Of a stretch of DNA of 36,314 nucleotides, positions 9,501 to 16,831 are shown piece after piece (position 1 is the stretch's first letter; every line of letters starts with the position of its first letter). The stretch lies in the NCBI RefSeq assembly GCF_001043955.1, contig NZ_LABZ01000099.1, forward strand, positions 1 to 36,314, in the 5' to 3' direction. The notes beneath the pieces are model-generated. The model had not been told where the DNA came from. It made no database searches and worked only from the letters and a program-made list of their open reading frames with translations. The stretch comes from Methylobacterium tarhaniae. Lineage in GTDB: Bacteria > Pseudomonadota > Alphaproteobacteria > Rhizobiales > Beijerinckiaceae. A program made the translations under genes and the position numbers.

Positions 9501-10550
9501 GACGAGGTCCAGCCGCTCGTCGACGACGTAGCAGCTGTAGTTCGGGATCGGGCCGCCGATGGTCACGGGCGCGTCGGGCGTCACCGTGTCGATCGTGGCC
9601 ACCACGGTCGCCTCGGTGGGGCCGTAGCTGTTGAACACGGTGCGCCCGGGCCGGCACCAGCGCTGCCGCACCGAGGGCGGGCAGGCCTCGCCGCCGAGGA
9701 TGATGATCCGCAGCGAGGGCACGTCCTCCGGCATCATCGCCAGCAGCGTCGGGACGGTGTCGAGGACGGTGATCCCCGCCGTCCGCATGACCCGAGGCAG
9801 CGCGTCGACCTCGCTGAGCGTGGCGGGCGAGGCGACCCACAGGGTCGCGCCGGCGAGATAGGGGATGAAGATCTCTTCCAGCGACAGGTCGAAGGCGACC
9901 GAGGCGCCCTGGAAGCACACGTCGTCGCCGGTCATCCCGTAGACGGCGTTGCCGGCGCGCAGGTAGTGGCAGATATTGGCGTGGCTGATGACGATGCCCT
10001 TGGGCTTGCCCGTCGAGCCCGAGGTATAGATCGCGTAGGCCGGATGGGCCGGCGTCACGCCCTCCCGGCGCAGGTCGATCGCCGGGCCTTCCTCGGCCGC
10101 GAGGGCCGCGAACGGGACCGACCGGCCCGCCAGGGCGGCGTCGAGCCGGGAAGCCGTGACGGCGTCGGTCACCACGAGGTCCGATGCGCAATCATCCAGG
10201 CACTCGCCGACCCGCTCGGGCGGCGCCTCGGCGTCGAACGGGATGTAGGCGGCGCCGCTCTTGAGAATGCCGAGCAGCGCCACGTGCAGGTCGAGCGAGC
10301 GGGTCATCCACAGGCCGACGAACCGGCCCGGGCCGGCGCCCCGCGCCCGCAGGGCCCGGGCGATCCGGTCGGCCGCCGCCTCCAGCTCGGCATAGGTGAG
10401 CCGGCTCTCGCCGAAGACGACCGCAACATGGTCCGGCCGCGCCGCGGCCGAGTGCGACACGATCTCCGGCAGCAATTCGTCGCGCCGAAGTGCGGGATCC
10501 TTTTGGCCTCGAAGGATGCTCCGATAAACGAGAGCGGGACGCATATTCAC
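6543..10550 (-). CDS. Pls/PosA-family single-module non-ribosomal peptide synthetase (A-PCP-membrane/hexapeptide domains)
   Basis: A 1335-residue protein. Residues about 30-520 are an adenylation domain with YTSGSTGKPKG (near 174), FDLSLEEIF holding the aspartate that binds the substrate alpha-amino group (near 220), NSYGPTEAT, YRSGD, GRIDDQVKLRGFRIELGE and the A10 lysine in SGKTDRKAL. A carrier domain follows with LGGHSL, whose serine (near 562) would take phosphopantetheine. The rest contains about six membrane segments alternating with left-handed beta-helix (hexapeptide) blocks, such as GARIGRRSIVSG and GARIGRDTEV. This is the architecture of the TIGR02353 group that includes epsilon-poly-lysine synthetase Pls, in which the C-terminal membrane part assembles a homopolymer. 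No condensation or thioesterase domain is present. The amino acid used cannot be read by eye. Cytoplasmic activation with inner-membrane assembly is inferred. The porin gene follows directly and could be co-transcribed. Confidence 0.88.
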   Translation of the reverse strand: MNMRPALVYRSILRGQKDPALRRDELLPEIVSHSAAARPDHVAVVFGESRLTYAELEAAADRIARALRARGAGPGRFVGLWMTRSLDLHVALLGILKSGAAYIPFDAEAPPERVGECLDDCASDLVVTDAVTASRLDAALAGRSVPFAALAAEEGPAIDLRREGVTPAHPAYAIYTSGSTGKPKGIVISHANICHYLRAGNAVYGMTGDDVCFQGASVAFDLSLEEIFIPYLAGATLWVASPATLSEVDALPRVMRTAGITVLDTVPTLLAMMPEDVPSLRIIILGGEACPPSVRQRWCRPGRTVFNSYGPTEATVVATIDTVTPDAPVTIGGPIPNYSCYVVDERLDLVAPGEEGELLIGGPGIAAGYLNRPDLTAEKFIANPFGSDGGDPVLYRSGDAVSIDPDGRLLFHGRIDDQVKLRGFRIELGEIEARLSGLPGVSGAAVVLRQDHGIDRLVAFVVPEAGIALDPAALRAALKAQLPPYMVPAHLEAVDALPRLVSGKTDRKALRALPLAAGSETESQEEPGSATEAALLAAARPLFPGQTLAFEADFFNDLGGHSLLAARFLAAVRETPHLASLTLEDVYGLRSLRAIAARLDERAAASGGAAAADLSFAPPPRMRRILCGLAQAACLPFLLLGRLGPWLTIFIAYELITTDEVISPAEVSMLLGVYAAVTFAVTAAAILAKRAVLWRTVPGRYPLWGAYFFRWWLAKQCVSLTHLDRMQGTPLAAFTLRLLGARIGRRSIVSGLEAGAIDLVSVGDDVTLGGKLRIANAEVVGNELVIGPVAIGSSASIGTSCVIGHDATIGEGAELADLTAILPGTRVAAWTHWDGAPGRAVGTVDPGAWPAPAPEPAPAVQALRIAYYTVMILLMPALALLPIFPAFYLFDRYDTVIQALVGLDYHWYLPVLTWPTAMLLVLGTALLVTAIRWCVLPPVKEGTYSIHSGLYLRKWTVGLACDVMLDTLSSLFSTVYMRRWYQLMGARIGRDTEVATNFSSRFDAIEIGDQCFVADEVVVGDEDIRRGWMTVRKVRVGSKVFLGNDSVLPPGSDIPDGCLIGIKSKPPADAALTPGEIRFGSPPLRLPLRQRFDDAATAMTFRPSAGRRWLRAVFELFSASMPTMMFITLGTFAAEYVLFPALEHQSTGVFLALLVATATGCALILASIVLALKWLVMGVYRPGNHGLWSWWALRTEAMTTLYWGTAGAVLLDTLRGTPFLPAGLRLFGAKVGTGVFLDSTDLTEFDCVRIGDHAAVNATANLQTHLFEDRVMKVGSIELGRGVSVGALTTVLYDTRIGDFARLGPLTIVMKGEAIPANTEWAGAPARPMVRGRAA

Positions 10551-10728
10551 GGAGGCAGCCCCTCAACGACCATTTACCCGAGGAGCTTTGGCCGTCCACC
10601 CGTTGAGAAAGTGCTAGCAGATGACGCGGCTGCTCTGTGCCAACAGATTTCGTTCACCCTCCCGCCCGAGCCCGCCGGGCCCCGGACCACGAACCGGATC
10701 AGGATCACGTCGGCTCGGAGCCATACTC

Positions 10729-10747
10729 CAGGGCGGGGCACGCCCTG
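10729..10747 (-). terminator. Short hairpin just after the ABC ATPase gene
   Basis: A 7-bp stem CAGGGCG / CGCCCTG with a 5-base loop lies one base beyond the ATPase stop codon on the minus strand and before the synthetase gene. It is short and lacks a T tract, so it is a weak terminator candidate. Confidence 0.35.
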
Positions 10748-10748
10748 C

Positions 10749-11867
10749 TCAGAGCTGGCTCGATACCGGCAGGCTGTGGACCGCAGCGGAGTCGAAGCAG
10801 ACGAAGACCGGCTCGTCGAGGCGCGGCCGCTCGCCCGATGCCTGGAGGCCCGGGATCCGCGACACGATCTCGACCTCGTCGTCACCGTCGAGCGCGACGC
10901 GGTACTCCGTGCTGCTGCCGAGATAGTTCATCTCCGTCACGCGTCCGCTCATGATTGCGGCCGCCGGCGGCGTCCCCCGATCCCGGTTCGCGACGAGCGT
11001 CACGCGCTCGGGCCGGATCATGACCGGGGCGCCGGCGGCCTGCGAGAACGGTCCGCAGGCGAGGAGGCCGATGGCGTCGCCGCTTCCGGCGATCCGGAAC
11101 AGGCCGGTGCCGCCCTGCTGCTCGACGCGCCCCTCGAAGATGTTGGTGCCGCCCATGAACTCGGCGACGAAGCGCGTGGCCGGCCGCTCGAAGATCTCCT
11201 CCGGTGCCGCGATCTGGTCCATCCGTCCCTTGTGCATCACGGCGATCCGGTCGGACAGGAGCAGGACCTCCTCCTGGTCGTGGGTCACGAGCAGGGTCGA
11301 GATGCCGAGCTGACGCTGAAGCCGCTTCATCTCGGCTTGCAGGTGCTGCCGCAACTCGCGGTCGAGGGCGCCGAACGGTTCGTCGAGGAGCAGCACGTCC
11401 GGCTTGATGACGAGGGCGCGCGCCAGGGCGACGCGCTGCTGCTGGCCGCCGGACAGCTGCCGGGGATAGGAGTCGATCCGGTCGGCGAGGCGAACCGCCC
11501 GGAGCGCCTCCTCGACGCGGAGCTTGATCTCGGCCTTGGGCACCGAGCGCATCCGCAGGCCGAAGGCCACGTTCTCGCCCACGCTCATATGGGGAAACAG
11601 GGCGTAGCTCTGGAACATCATTCCGACATGCCGCCGATGCGGCGGCACGCCGTTCACCACCTTGCCGGCGATCGCGATGGTGCCCGAGGTCGGGGTGACG
11701 AAGCCTGCCAGCATGCGCAGCATCGTCGTCTTGCCGCAGCCGGACGGGCCCAGCAGGGACACGATCTCGCCCTTGCGCACCTGGAAGTCGAGATCGCGCA
11801 CGGCATGGAAGGCGCCGAAATGCTTGTTGATGCCCGCAGCATTGACGGCCGGCGTCTCAGTGCCCAT
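10749..11867 (-). CDS. ABC transporter ATP-binding protein, PotA/FbpC type
   Basis: The 372-residue ATPase shows all core motifs in order: Walker A GPSGCGKTT (near residue 39), Q-loop region MMFQSYALFPHMSV, signature LSGGQQQR, Walker B VLLLDEP and the H-loop in LLVTHDQEE. After about residue 240 comes a C-terminal TOBE-type regulatory domain containing MIRPERVTLV. This is the energising subunit for the spermidine/putrescine/iron(III)-type importer encoded just upstream; the true substrate is not deducible. Its ATG (11865-11867) overlaps the end of the preceding permease gene by 11 bp, a sign of translational coupling. The gene looks intact, but its partners are a frameshifted permease and a truncated binding protein. 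Confidence 0.9.
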   Translation of the reverse strand: MGTETPAVNAAGINKHFGAFHAVRDLDFQVRKGEIVSLLGPSGCGKTTMLRMLAGFVTPTSGTIAIAGKVVNGVPPHRRHVGMMFQSYALFPHMSVGENVAFGLRMRSVPKAEIKLRVEEALRAVRLADRIDSYPRQLSGGQQQRVALARALVIKPDVLLLDEPFGALDRELRQHLQAEMKRLQRQLGISTLLVTHDQEEVLLLSDRIAVMHKGRMDQIAAPEEIFERPATRFVAEFMGGTNIFEGRVEQQGGTGLFRIAGSGDAIGLLACGPFSQAAGAPVMIRPERVTLVANRDRGTPPAAAIMSGRVTEMNYLGSSTEYRVALDGDDEVEIVSRIPGLQASGERPRLDEPVFVCFDSAAVHSLPVSSQL

Positions 11868-12671
11868 GGCTCACCCCGTTCTTGTCGCCGAAATGCCCCT
11901 TGATGACGAGGACGGCGCTGAGTGCCGCCGTGACCAGCATCGTGTATCCGGACATGGCGGCGATCGATGGTTCGATCTGGTAGGACAGGCTCCCGAAGAT
12001 CTGGATCGGGATCGTGGTCTGGCGGCTCGCGAGGAAGTACGTGACGATGAACTCGTCGAACGAGGTCACGAACGCGAAGACGGCGCCGCCGAGAAGGCCG
12101 GGCATGATCGCCGGCAGCGTCACCTCCCGGAAGGCCCGCGCCGGGGAGGCCCGAGGCTGCGGGCCGCTTCCTCCTGGGCGATGTTGAAGGTCTGGAGGCT
12201 CGCCCCCACCGTGACGACGACGTAGGGCACCGACTGGAGCAGGTGGGCGGCGACGAAGCCGGCGAGCGTGTCGTCGAGGGCGAGCGACAGGAAGACTCGG
12301 TAGAGCGAGAGGCCCAGCACCACGTGGGGCAGCACCATCGGGGAGATCAGCACGCCCCGGAGCAGGGCCTTGCCCCGGCGCGGCCCGCGATCCAGGCCCA
12401 GCGCCGCGGCGGTGCCGACGAGGAGGGCCAGCGGCGTCGAGAGGCCGGCGACGATCAGGCTCGTCACGATGGCGCGCCGCCACGTCTCGTCCTGCGCCAC
12501 GAAGGCGTACCAGCGCAGCCCGAAGCTGCGGGGCGGGAACGACAGGTAGGTCTCCGTGGTGAACGACTGCACCAGGAGCACGACCTGCGGCGCGAGCAGG
12601 AAGGCGAGGACGAGGCAGGCGGCCGCCGCGAGCAGCCTCGCCCCGAGGGTAGGGGCGGTCCGCGTCGTCAT
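11857..12671 (-). CDS. ABC transporter permease, PotC type, one frameshift
   Basis: Read from the ATG at 12671 (MTTRTAPTLGARLL), the protein begins with a membrane helix and has the PotC-like sequence ETYLSFPPRSFGLRWY and FVAAHLLQSVPYVV. The frame breaks around 12150-12152 inside the EAA loop. The upstream frame reads EEAARSLG and the downstream frame ASPARAFREVTLPAIMPG. One additional C in the CCC run would restore EEAARSLGASPARAFREVTLP, a textbook EAA motif, and give a 271-residue permease. The perfect repair suggests either an assembly undercall or a very recent mutation. If the frameshift is real, the product loses the ATPase-coupling loop and the last two helices. It lies 8 bp after the other permease gene and overlaps the ATPase gene. 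Confidence 0.82.
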
Positions 12672-12679
12672 CGGCTGCT

Positions 12680-13540
12680 CTAGGTTGTCAGGCGCCGCTC
12701 GGCCCAGCCCGAGGCCGCCATCACCCCGCCGACGACGAGCAGCAGCACGATCGCGAAGGCCGAGGCCCGCGACCACTCGAACTGGTTGCGCACCAAGTCG
12801 GTTATCACCATGGGCAGCGTCGTCACGAAGCTTTCCCCCATGATCACCGGCGTCAGGTAGACGCCCATCGTCAGCACGAAGACGAGCGTCGCCCCGGCGA
12901 CCGCCCCGGGCGGGCTCAGGGACAGGGTTACGTAAAGGAATGTGCGCAACGGCGACGCCCCGAGGATGGCCGCGCTCTCCTCGGCGGCCGGGTTGATGGT
13001 CGTCAGGCTGGCGAAGAGCGGCAGCACGAGGAACGACAGGTAGACGTGCGTGACGCCGACGACCACGCCGAACGTGTTGTAGAGGAGCGGCAGCGGCGCA
13101 TCGATGAGGCCCAAAGCCTGGAGGCCGGTATTGATGATGCCTTCGCGGCCGAGCACCAGCAGCCACGCCACGTTGCGGACGATGACGCTGCTCAGGAGCG
13201 GCGAGACCACCACCAGCATGATCGCCAGCCGGGTCTTCGGCCCGGCGCGGCGCATGAACAGCGCCAGCGGGTAGCCGAGCACCAGGCACGACAGCGTGAC
13301 GAGCGATGCGAGCCGCAGGGTGTGGAGCAGGATCGTCAGCGTGATCCCGTCCGTCGCGAAGGCGGCGTAGTACTCGCCGGTCGCGGCCTGGAGCCTACCC
13401 GGCCCCTCGGCGGGCGTGACGCTGGCGACGACGAGCAGCGCGAGCGGCACGAGCAGGAAGGCGGCGTAGAGCAAAGCCGATGGAGCGAGGAGGAGCCAGG
13501 GTCGACGCGACCGCTCCTCCGCTAGGGTTGCGCCTGCCAT
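12680..13540 (-). CDS. ABC transporter permease, PotB type
   Basis: About 286 residues with six predicted membrane helices, beginning RPWLLLAPSALLYAAFLLVP (TM1). A binding-protein-dependent permease signature includes VRNVAWLLVLGREGIINTGL and a somewhat degenerate EAA loop (EESAAILGASPLRTFLYVTL). It forms the inner-membrane channel with the PotC-type partner. The ATG at 13540 is chosen because it follows the binding-protein stop by 13 bp. The upstream alternative at 13594 would add an arginine-rich leader overlapping that gene. Substrate unknown; the family covers polyamines, iron(III), thiamine and opines. Confidence 0.85.
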   Translation of the reverse strand: MAGATLAEERSRRPWLLLAPSALLYAAFLLVPLALLVVASVTPAEGPGRLQAATGEYYAAFATDGITLTILLHTLRLASLVTLSCLVLGYPLALFMRRAGPKTRLAIMLVVVSPLLSSVIVRNVAWLLVLGREGIINTGLQALGLIDAPLPLLYNTFGVVVGVTHVYLSFLVLPLFASLTTINPAAEESAAILGASPLRTFLYVTLSLSPPGAVAGATLVFVLTMGVYLTPVIMGESFVTTLPMVITDLVRNQFEWSRASAFAIVLLLVVGGVMAASGWAERRLTT

Positions 13541-13553
13541 CACCCGGCTCCGC

Positions 13554-14003
13554 TCACGCGACCTTCCAGGCGTTCCAGCGCCGGCGCCAGGCACCGGTCT
13601 GGTCGAGGATCAGATTGTAGTCCTCGGGCACCGCGCGCTTGAAGTCCGCCTGGTTCGCGACGACGACCTTCCTGGCGGTCTCGGGCGTGTACGTCACTTG
13701 GCGGCTCGGGCTCGCGTAGAACAGGGCCTGGGCGAGACCGCTCTGGCGCGGGGCGCCGCAGATGTAGTTGATGCACTTCTTCGCCAGCGCCGGGTTGCGC
13801 GCACCGCGGGGAATGCAGAACGGATCGGAGCGGACGAACATGCCCTCGGCCGGCGCCACGAAATCCACCGGCACGCTCTGCTCCTGCAGGGTGTAGACGC
13901 GGCCGTTCCACAACGGCGTGATCCACGCCTCCTCCGTGCGCAGCAGCTGCTCGGCCTGGGCGCCGGAACCGCTCAAGGGCGTGCTTGCGGAGGGCTTGGG
14001 CAC
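13554..14003 (-). pseudogene. Periplasmic substrate-binding protein, C-terminal fragment only
   Basis: About 140 residues match the C-terminal third of PotD/AfuA-type binding proteins: SGAQAEQLLRTEEAWITPLW, then NGR, a ligand-lobe segment VPVDFVAPAEGMFVRSDPFC, and an end in WNAWKV. Full-length relatives have about 340-360 residues and a signal peptide. Both are missing, because upstream of about 13,970 the frame runs into unrelated sequence and a stop at 14,043-14,045. The break coincides with the left edge of the accessory region, so an insertion or deletion removed the promoter, signal peptide and N-lobe. The downstream permeases and ATPase would then lack both their receptor and their native promoter. 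The start codon is not meaningful. Confidence 0.8.
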
Positions 14004-14122
14004 GTATCGCGGCTCTGCGCCTGGGGCCCGAGGGACCGCCCATCATAGGCCTGGCGAACAGCCCAGACCGGATATGCGGCCGGCGTCTTGCAGAACTCGG
14101 CGGCGGTGGTCTCGGTGTCAGG

Positions 14123-14299
14123 TCTTTCAAGGGTTTGAATATTTGGAATTACTCCGAAAAATGACCGCGCTGCAGCCAAGCTTGACGGTGCATTCGGGGG
14201 GCGAGAATGCTCCGGATACCAGAATGCCGATCGAGAGAAACTGGCGCGCCAACATCAGATTAGGATCAGAGATCCCGCAGTAAAAAACCTTGAAAAACA
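14123..14299. repeat. Inverted-repeat element A (MITE-like), related to element B
   Basis: The ends are imperfect inverted repeats sharing the core TTTCAAGG(G/T)TTT: left near 14124-14137, right as its reverse complement near 14283-14296. The inside resembles element B at 23977-24156 in the same orientation. Both have AAAAAT, then a CTGC..AAGCTTG..GG stretch, a TTCGG block and a CGGA(T/C)AC block at matching distances. Translating both on the minus strand gives similar frames with matching FKV and LVS positions. This pattern suggests a dispersed small non-autonomous element present more than once in the genome. No transposase is encoded, and alignment was by eye. Confidence 0.55.
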
Positions 14300-14529
14300 C
14301 GCCTCCAAGATGGCGATCCCGCCCTGCAACCCCTCGGCCCTTGAATGCAGCCCGCACCCGTTCGGCTTGGCGGATCGCCTGATCCGCCTTCATCGCCTAA
14401 CCGAATTGCGGCACCGGGCCCGGCAGTTCGACGCGCAGTATTCCTTTGGAGGTGGCGCACTCGCCAAGCATACTCATTTAGAGGCGTAGCGCGATCTGCC
14501 GCCTTTGCGGCCCGCTATCTACGGAGCAC

Positions 14530-14557
14530 TTGCTATGATTACGTGTGAATGTATAAT
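14530..14557 (+). promoter_or_regulatory. Candidate sigma-70 type promoter of the endolysin-caspase-CHAT operon
   Basis: TTGCTA (14530-14535), a 16-base spacer and a perfect TATAAT (14552-14557) lie in an AT-rich pocket 135 bases upstream of the first gene. The implied leader is about 127 nt and includes a small GTGCC/GGCAC stem near 14610-14627. The consensus -10 box is unusual in this GC-rich surrounding. Confidence 0.5.
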
Positions 14558-14691
14558 ATCAATTGCTTTTTCTCCCGCTTCGGGATTGATTAGCTACGCT
14601 TCGCTCTTCGTGCCAGGGATCGGGCACATGCCTCACTGGTTCAGGCCTGCCCGCTCCCACCCAGGATAATGCTGTCCAGAGGCTGCCGAGC

Positions 14692-15888
14692 ATGACCACC
14701 AATCGGGATGACTTCTTCACCCGCGTGCGGCGTCTATTCGGAGGGCGATTCAGCCAGTCGCAGGTCGATGGCCTGACCTCCATTCTCGACGAGTGGGACA
14801 AGCGGATGCCAAACGGCGATATTCGCTGGCTGGCCTATATGCTGGCAACGGCCTTCCACGAAACCGCCCGCACCATGCAGCCCGTGAAAGAAGCCTACTG
14901 GCTCAGCGAGAGATGGCGTGAGGATAACTTACAATACTATCCTTACTACGGTCGCGGCTATGTGCAACTCACATGGAAGGACAACTACCGTCGCGCAAGC
15001 GACTATGTCGGTGTCGATCTTGTTGCAAAGCGCGACTTGGCGTTGAGGCCTGATATCGCCGCAGCCGTCATGTTCGTCGGAATGGTCGAAGGCTGGTTTC
15101 GTGGCGACTCACGGGGCCGACATACGCTTTCGCGTTACTTCAACGTCCGATTGGATGACCCTGTTGGCGCACGGGGCATCATCAACGGGCGAGAAGTAAA
15201 AACGATCGGTGGCAGGAGGGTTCTGCTCGCATCGATTATCGCCGGCTATCACGAAGCTTTCTTGAATGCACTCTCGCCTGCGCGGGTAAAAGCTTTCGCC
15301 ACGCGAGCAGCAGGCATCCCAATCCTCGCGGCCGCAACGGCGCGCGCTGCGCCGCCTGCGGAACTGGAATATGCAACGGAGTATCCCGATCATGACGCCG
15401 ATATGCCCGGGCCTGGAGCGACTTTCGACACCGTGACGGACCATGACGCAGTCTCCTTCGATATGGGGGCCGCGACTTACAGCGATGCTGAAATGGTCAA
15501 TGGCGGTACGTTTCCTGTGCGCATGCATGACTCCCACGATATCGTCCGCTACACCGTGGAAATCGTCAGCGCCTATATCAGCCGCAGCAACCTGGAACCC
15601 GAATACGTTCCGAGATTCATCGCGAGCGTCCATGCAGCCCTCCAGGGCCTGACCGAAGAGGTTTCGGGGACGACCATCGCAGACGAGGAGATCGATGGTC
15701 CTGTTGGTCCGGAGGTCCGCATGGACGACGATCGTCTCGGCCAGTTCGGTCAGGATGCCGACCCGCTCACCGCGCAGGAGAGCACCGGGAGGAGAAATCA
15801 CGGGAGCACACGAGAGGGTGAGCAAGCGAAGCCGTCATTCAAGAACCGGAACGGCGCACCCGTCGTTCAGACCGGGAGAGGACGATGA
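14692..15888 (+). CDS. GH19 endolysin/chitinase-like hydrolase with MucR-like C-terminal segment
   Basis: Residues about 5-200 look like a phage-type GH19 lysozyme/chitinase fold: LAYMLATAFHETARTMQPV with candidate catalytic Glu57, the aromatic PYYGRGYVQLTW stretch (residues 84-95) and a GARGIINGREV motif (159-169). Likely reaction: cleavage of the glycan strands of peptidoglycan. There is no signal peptide, so export would need a pore or membrane damage. After a 60-residue acidic linker, residues 284-323 (YTVEIVSAYISRSNLEPEYV and following) closely resemble the N-terminal helical part of MucR/Ros regulators, but the MucR zinc finger is absent. The tail is hydrophilic and probably disordered. 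First gene of a tight operon; its stop overlaps the next start (ATGA). Its GC content is visibly lower than the flanks. Hydrolase fold fairly sure, MucR-like segment plausible, biological role inferred. Confidence 0.78.
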   Translation: MTTNRDDFFTRVRRLFGGRFSQSQVDGLTSILDEWDKRMPNGDIRWLAYMLATAFHETARTMQPVKEAYWLSERWREDNLQYYPYYGRGYVQLTWKDNYRRASDYVGVDLVAKRDLALRPDIAAAVMFVGMVEGWFRGDSRGRHTLSRYFNVRLDDPVGARGIINGREVKTIGGRRVLLASIIAGYHEAFLNALSPARVKAFATRAAGIPILAAATARAAPPAELEYATEYPDHDADMPGPGATFDTVTDHDAVSFDMGAATYSDAEMVNGGTFPVRMHDSHDIVRYTVEIVSAYISRSNLEPEYVPRFIASVHAALQGLTEEVSGTTIADEEIDGPVGPEVRMDDDRLGQFGQDADPLTAQESTGRRNHGSTREGEQAKPSFKNRNGAPVVQTGRGR

Positions 15889-16778
15889 GCGTGATCCCCA
15901 ACAGCTGGATGCCCGATTGTGACATGAGTCGGATCATCTGTCATTGGAGCGCCGGCGGATACAGGGCAAGTTCGATCGATCGAAAGCACTACCATATTCT
16001 GATTGAAAAAGATGGTGAGCTCGTGCGGGGTGTGCATTCCATTGCCGACAATGTCTCGACAAGCGATGGATTCTATGCTGCCCATACGAAGGGCGCCAAC
16101 ACCAAATCAATTGGCATATCCGTGTGTTGCATGGCCGGTGCACATGAGAGCCCCTTCAAGCCGGGATCGAGCCCCATGACGGAAGGCCAATGGGAGGCCA
16201 TGGCGCAGGTCGCTGCCGAGCTTGCAGACCGTTACGGCATCGCGATCACGCCTAAAACGGTGCTCGGGCATGGTGAAGTCGAACGTGAGCTTGGAAGGCC
16301 ACAAGATGGCAAATGGGATCCGCTGGTGCTGCCATGGAATCCAGGTCTGTCGAAAAGCGAGGTGGGCAAACGGTTCCGAAGCCGTGTTTCGGCTTTCACA
16401 TCTGCCCCTCGCGGGCTGACTGTCGCCTCAGGGCAGGATATGGTTGGAGATGCTTTTGTAAACATCAACGGCACGGTCGTGCCGAATGCCGTCTTTTCCA
16501 ACGGGGATGTTTTGCTGCCGGCTTTCGGGCTGGAGACCCTGCTGAATTGGAGCATCATCCGCCCCGGCAATGGGCAGGCCTGCGTGACGATCGGCGGCCA
16601 ACAACTCGAATTACACGGACTGACATTGACGGACGAGCAGGACGGATCAAGGTCGGCACCTTCCCAGGACATGTATTTGTCTTGCAACGAGATTGCCGCT
16701 TCTCTCGACGGATCCCTGGCATTCGACCAAGAACGGGACCTGGTCACACTGAGCTGGAACGCCGGCCATCTCCGGTAA
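15885..16778 (+). CDS. N-acetylmuramoyl-L-alanine amidase (amidase_2/PGRP type) with C-terminal stalk-like domain
   Basis: The 297-residue protein starts with an amidase_2/PGRP domain. Predicted zinc ligands are His20 (IICHWSAGGY), His129 (VLGHGEV) and Asp145 (KWDPLVLPW), with HYHILIEKDGE as the second conserved strand. The expected reaction is removal of the peptide stem from muramic acid. Residues about 185-297 form a beta-rich domain with VNINGTVVPNAVFSNGDVLL-type sequence, resembling the copper-amine-oxidase N-terminal (stalk) domain that often accompanies wall enzymes. No signal peptide is seen. The ATG at 15885 overlaps the upstream stop by four bases and is preceded by GGGAGAGG, so coupled translation is likely. 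Together with the GH19 protein this gives both cuts needed to dismantle peptidoglycan. Confidence 0.85.
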   Translation: MSVIPNSWMPDCDMSRIICHWSAGGYRASSIDRKHYHILIEKDGELVRGVHSIADNVSTSDGFYAAHTKGANTKSIGISVCCMAGAHESPFKPGSSPMTEGQWEAMAQVAAELADRYGIAITPKTVLGHGEVERELGRPQDGKWDPLVLPWNPGLSKSEVGKRFRSRVSAFTSAPRGLTVASGQDMVGDAFVNINGTVVPNAVFSNGDVLLPAFGLETLLNWSIIRPGNGQACVTIGGQQLELHGLTLTDEQDGSRSAPSQDMYLSCNEIAASLDGSLAFDQERDLVTLSWNAGHLR

Positions 16779-16831
16779 GATTTCTGCGACGCTCCCACCG
16801 GTCAATAAAAACAAATCCAGGAGGAGATCAC

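Larger units (their letters stand above)
14004..14691. other. Gene-free left edge of the accessory region
   Basis: This stretch holds the breakpoint of the binding-protein gene, inverted-repeat element A (14123-14299), a short unidentified minus-strand reading frame that starts near 14393 (MKADQAIRQAERVRAAFKGR) and runs into element A, and an AT-richer pocket (14460-14590) with the promoter of the following operon. I see no complete gene. Confidence 0.5.

Noticed and set aside
6432..11903. Very long plus-strand open frame (over 1800 codons) across the synthetase and ATPase genes
   Set aside because: It is the mirror of GC-rich minus-strand genes that carry complete domain motifs. Its product is Arg/Gly/His-rich low-complexity sequence.
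14692..16778. Prophage lysis cassette
   Set aside because: A GH19 endolysin and an amidase would fit, but no holin, spanin, structural or integrase gene is visible and the genes are coupled to a caspase and a CHAT protein. A phage origin of the enzymes remains possible.
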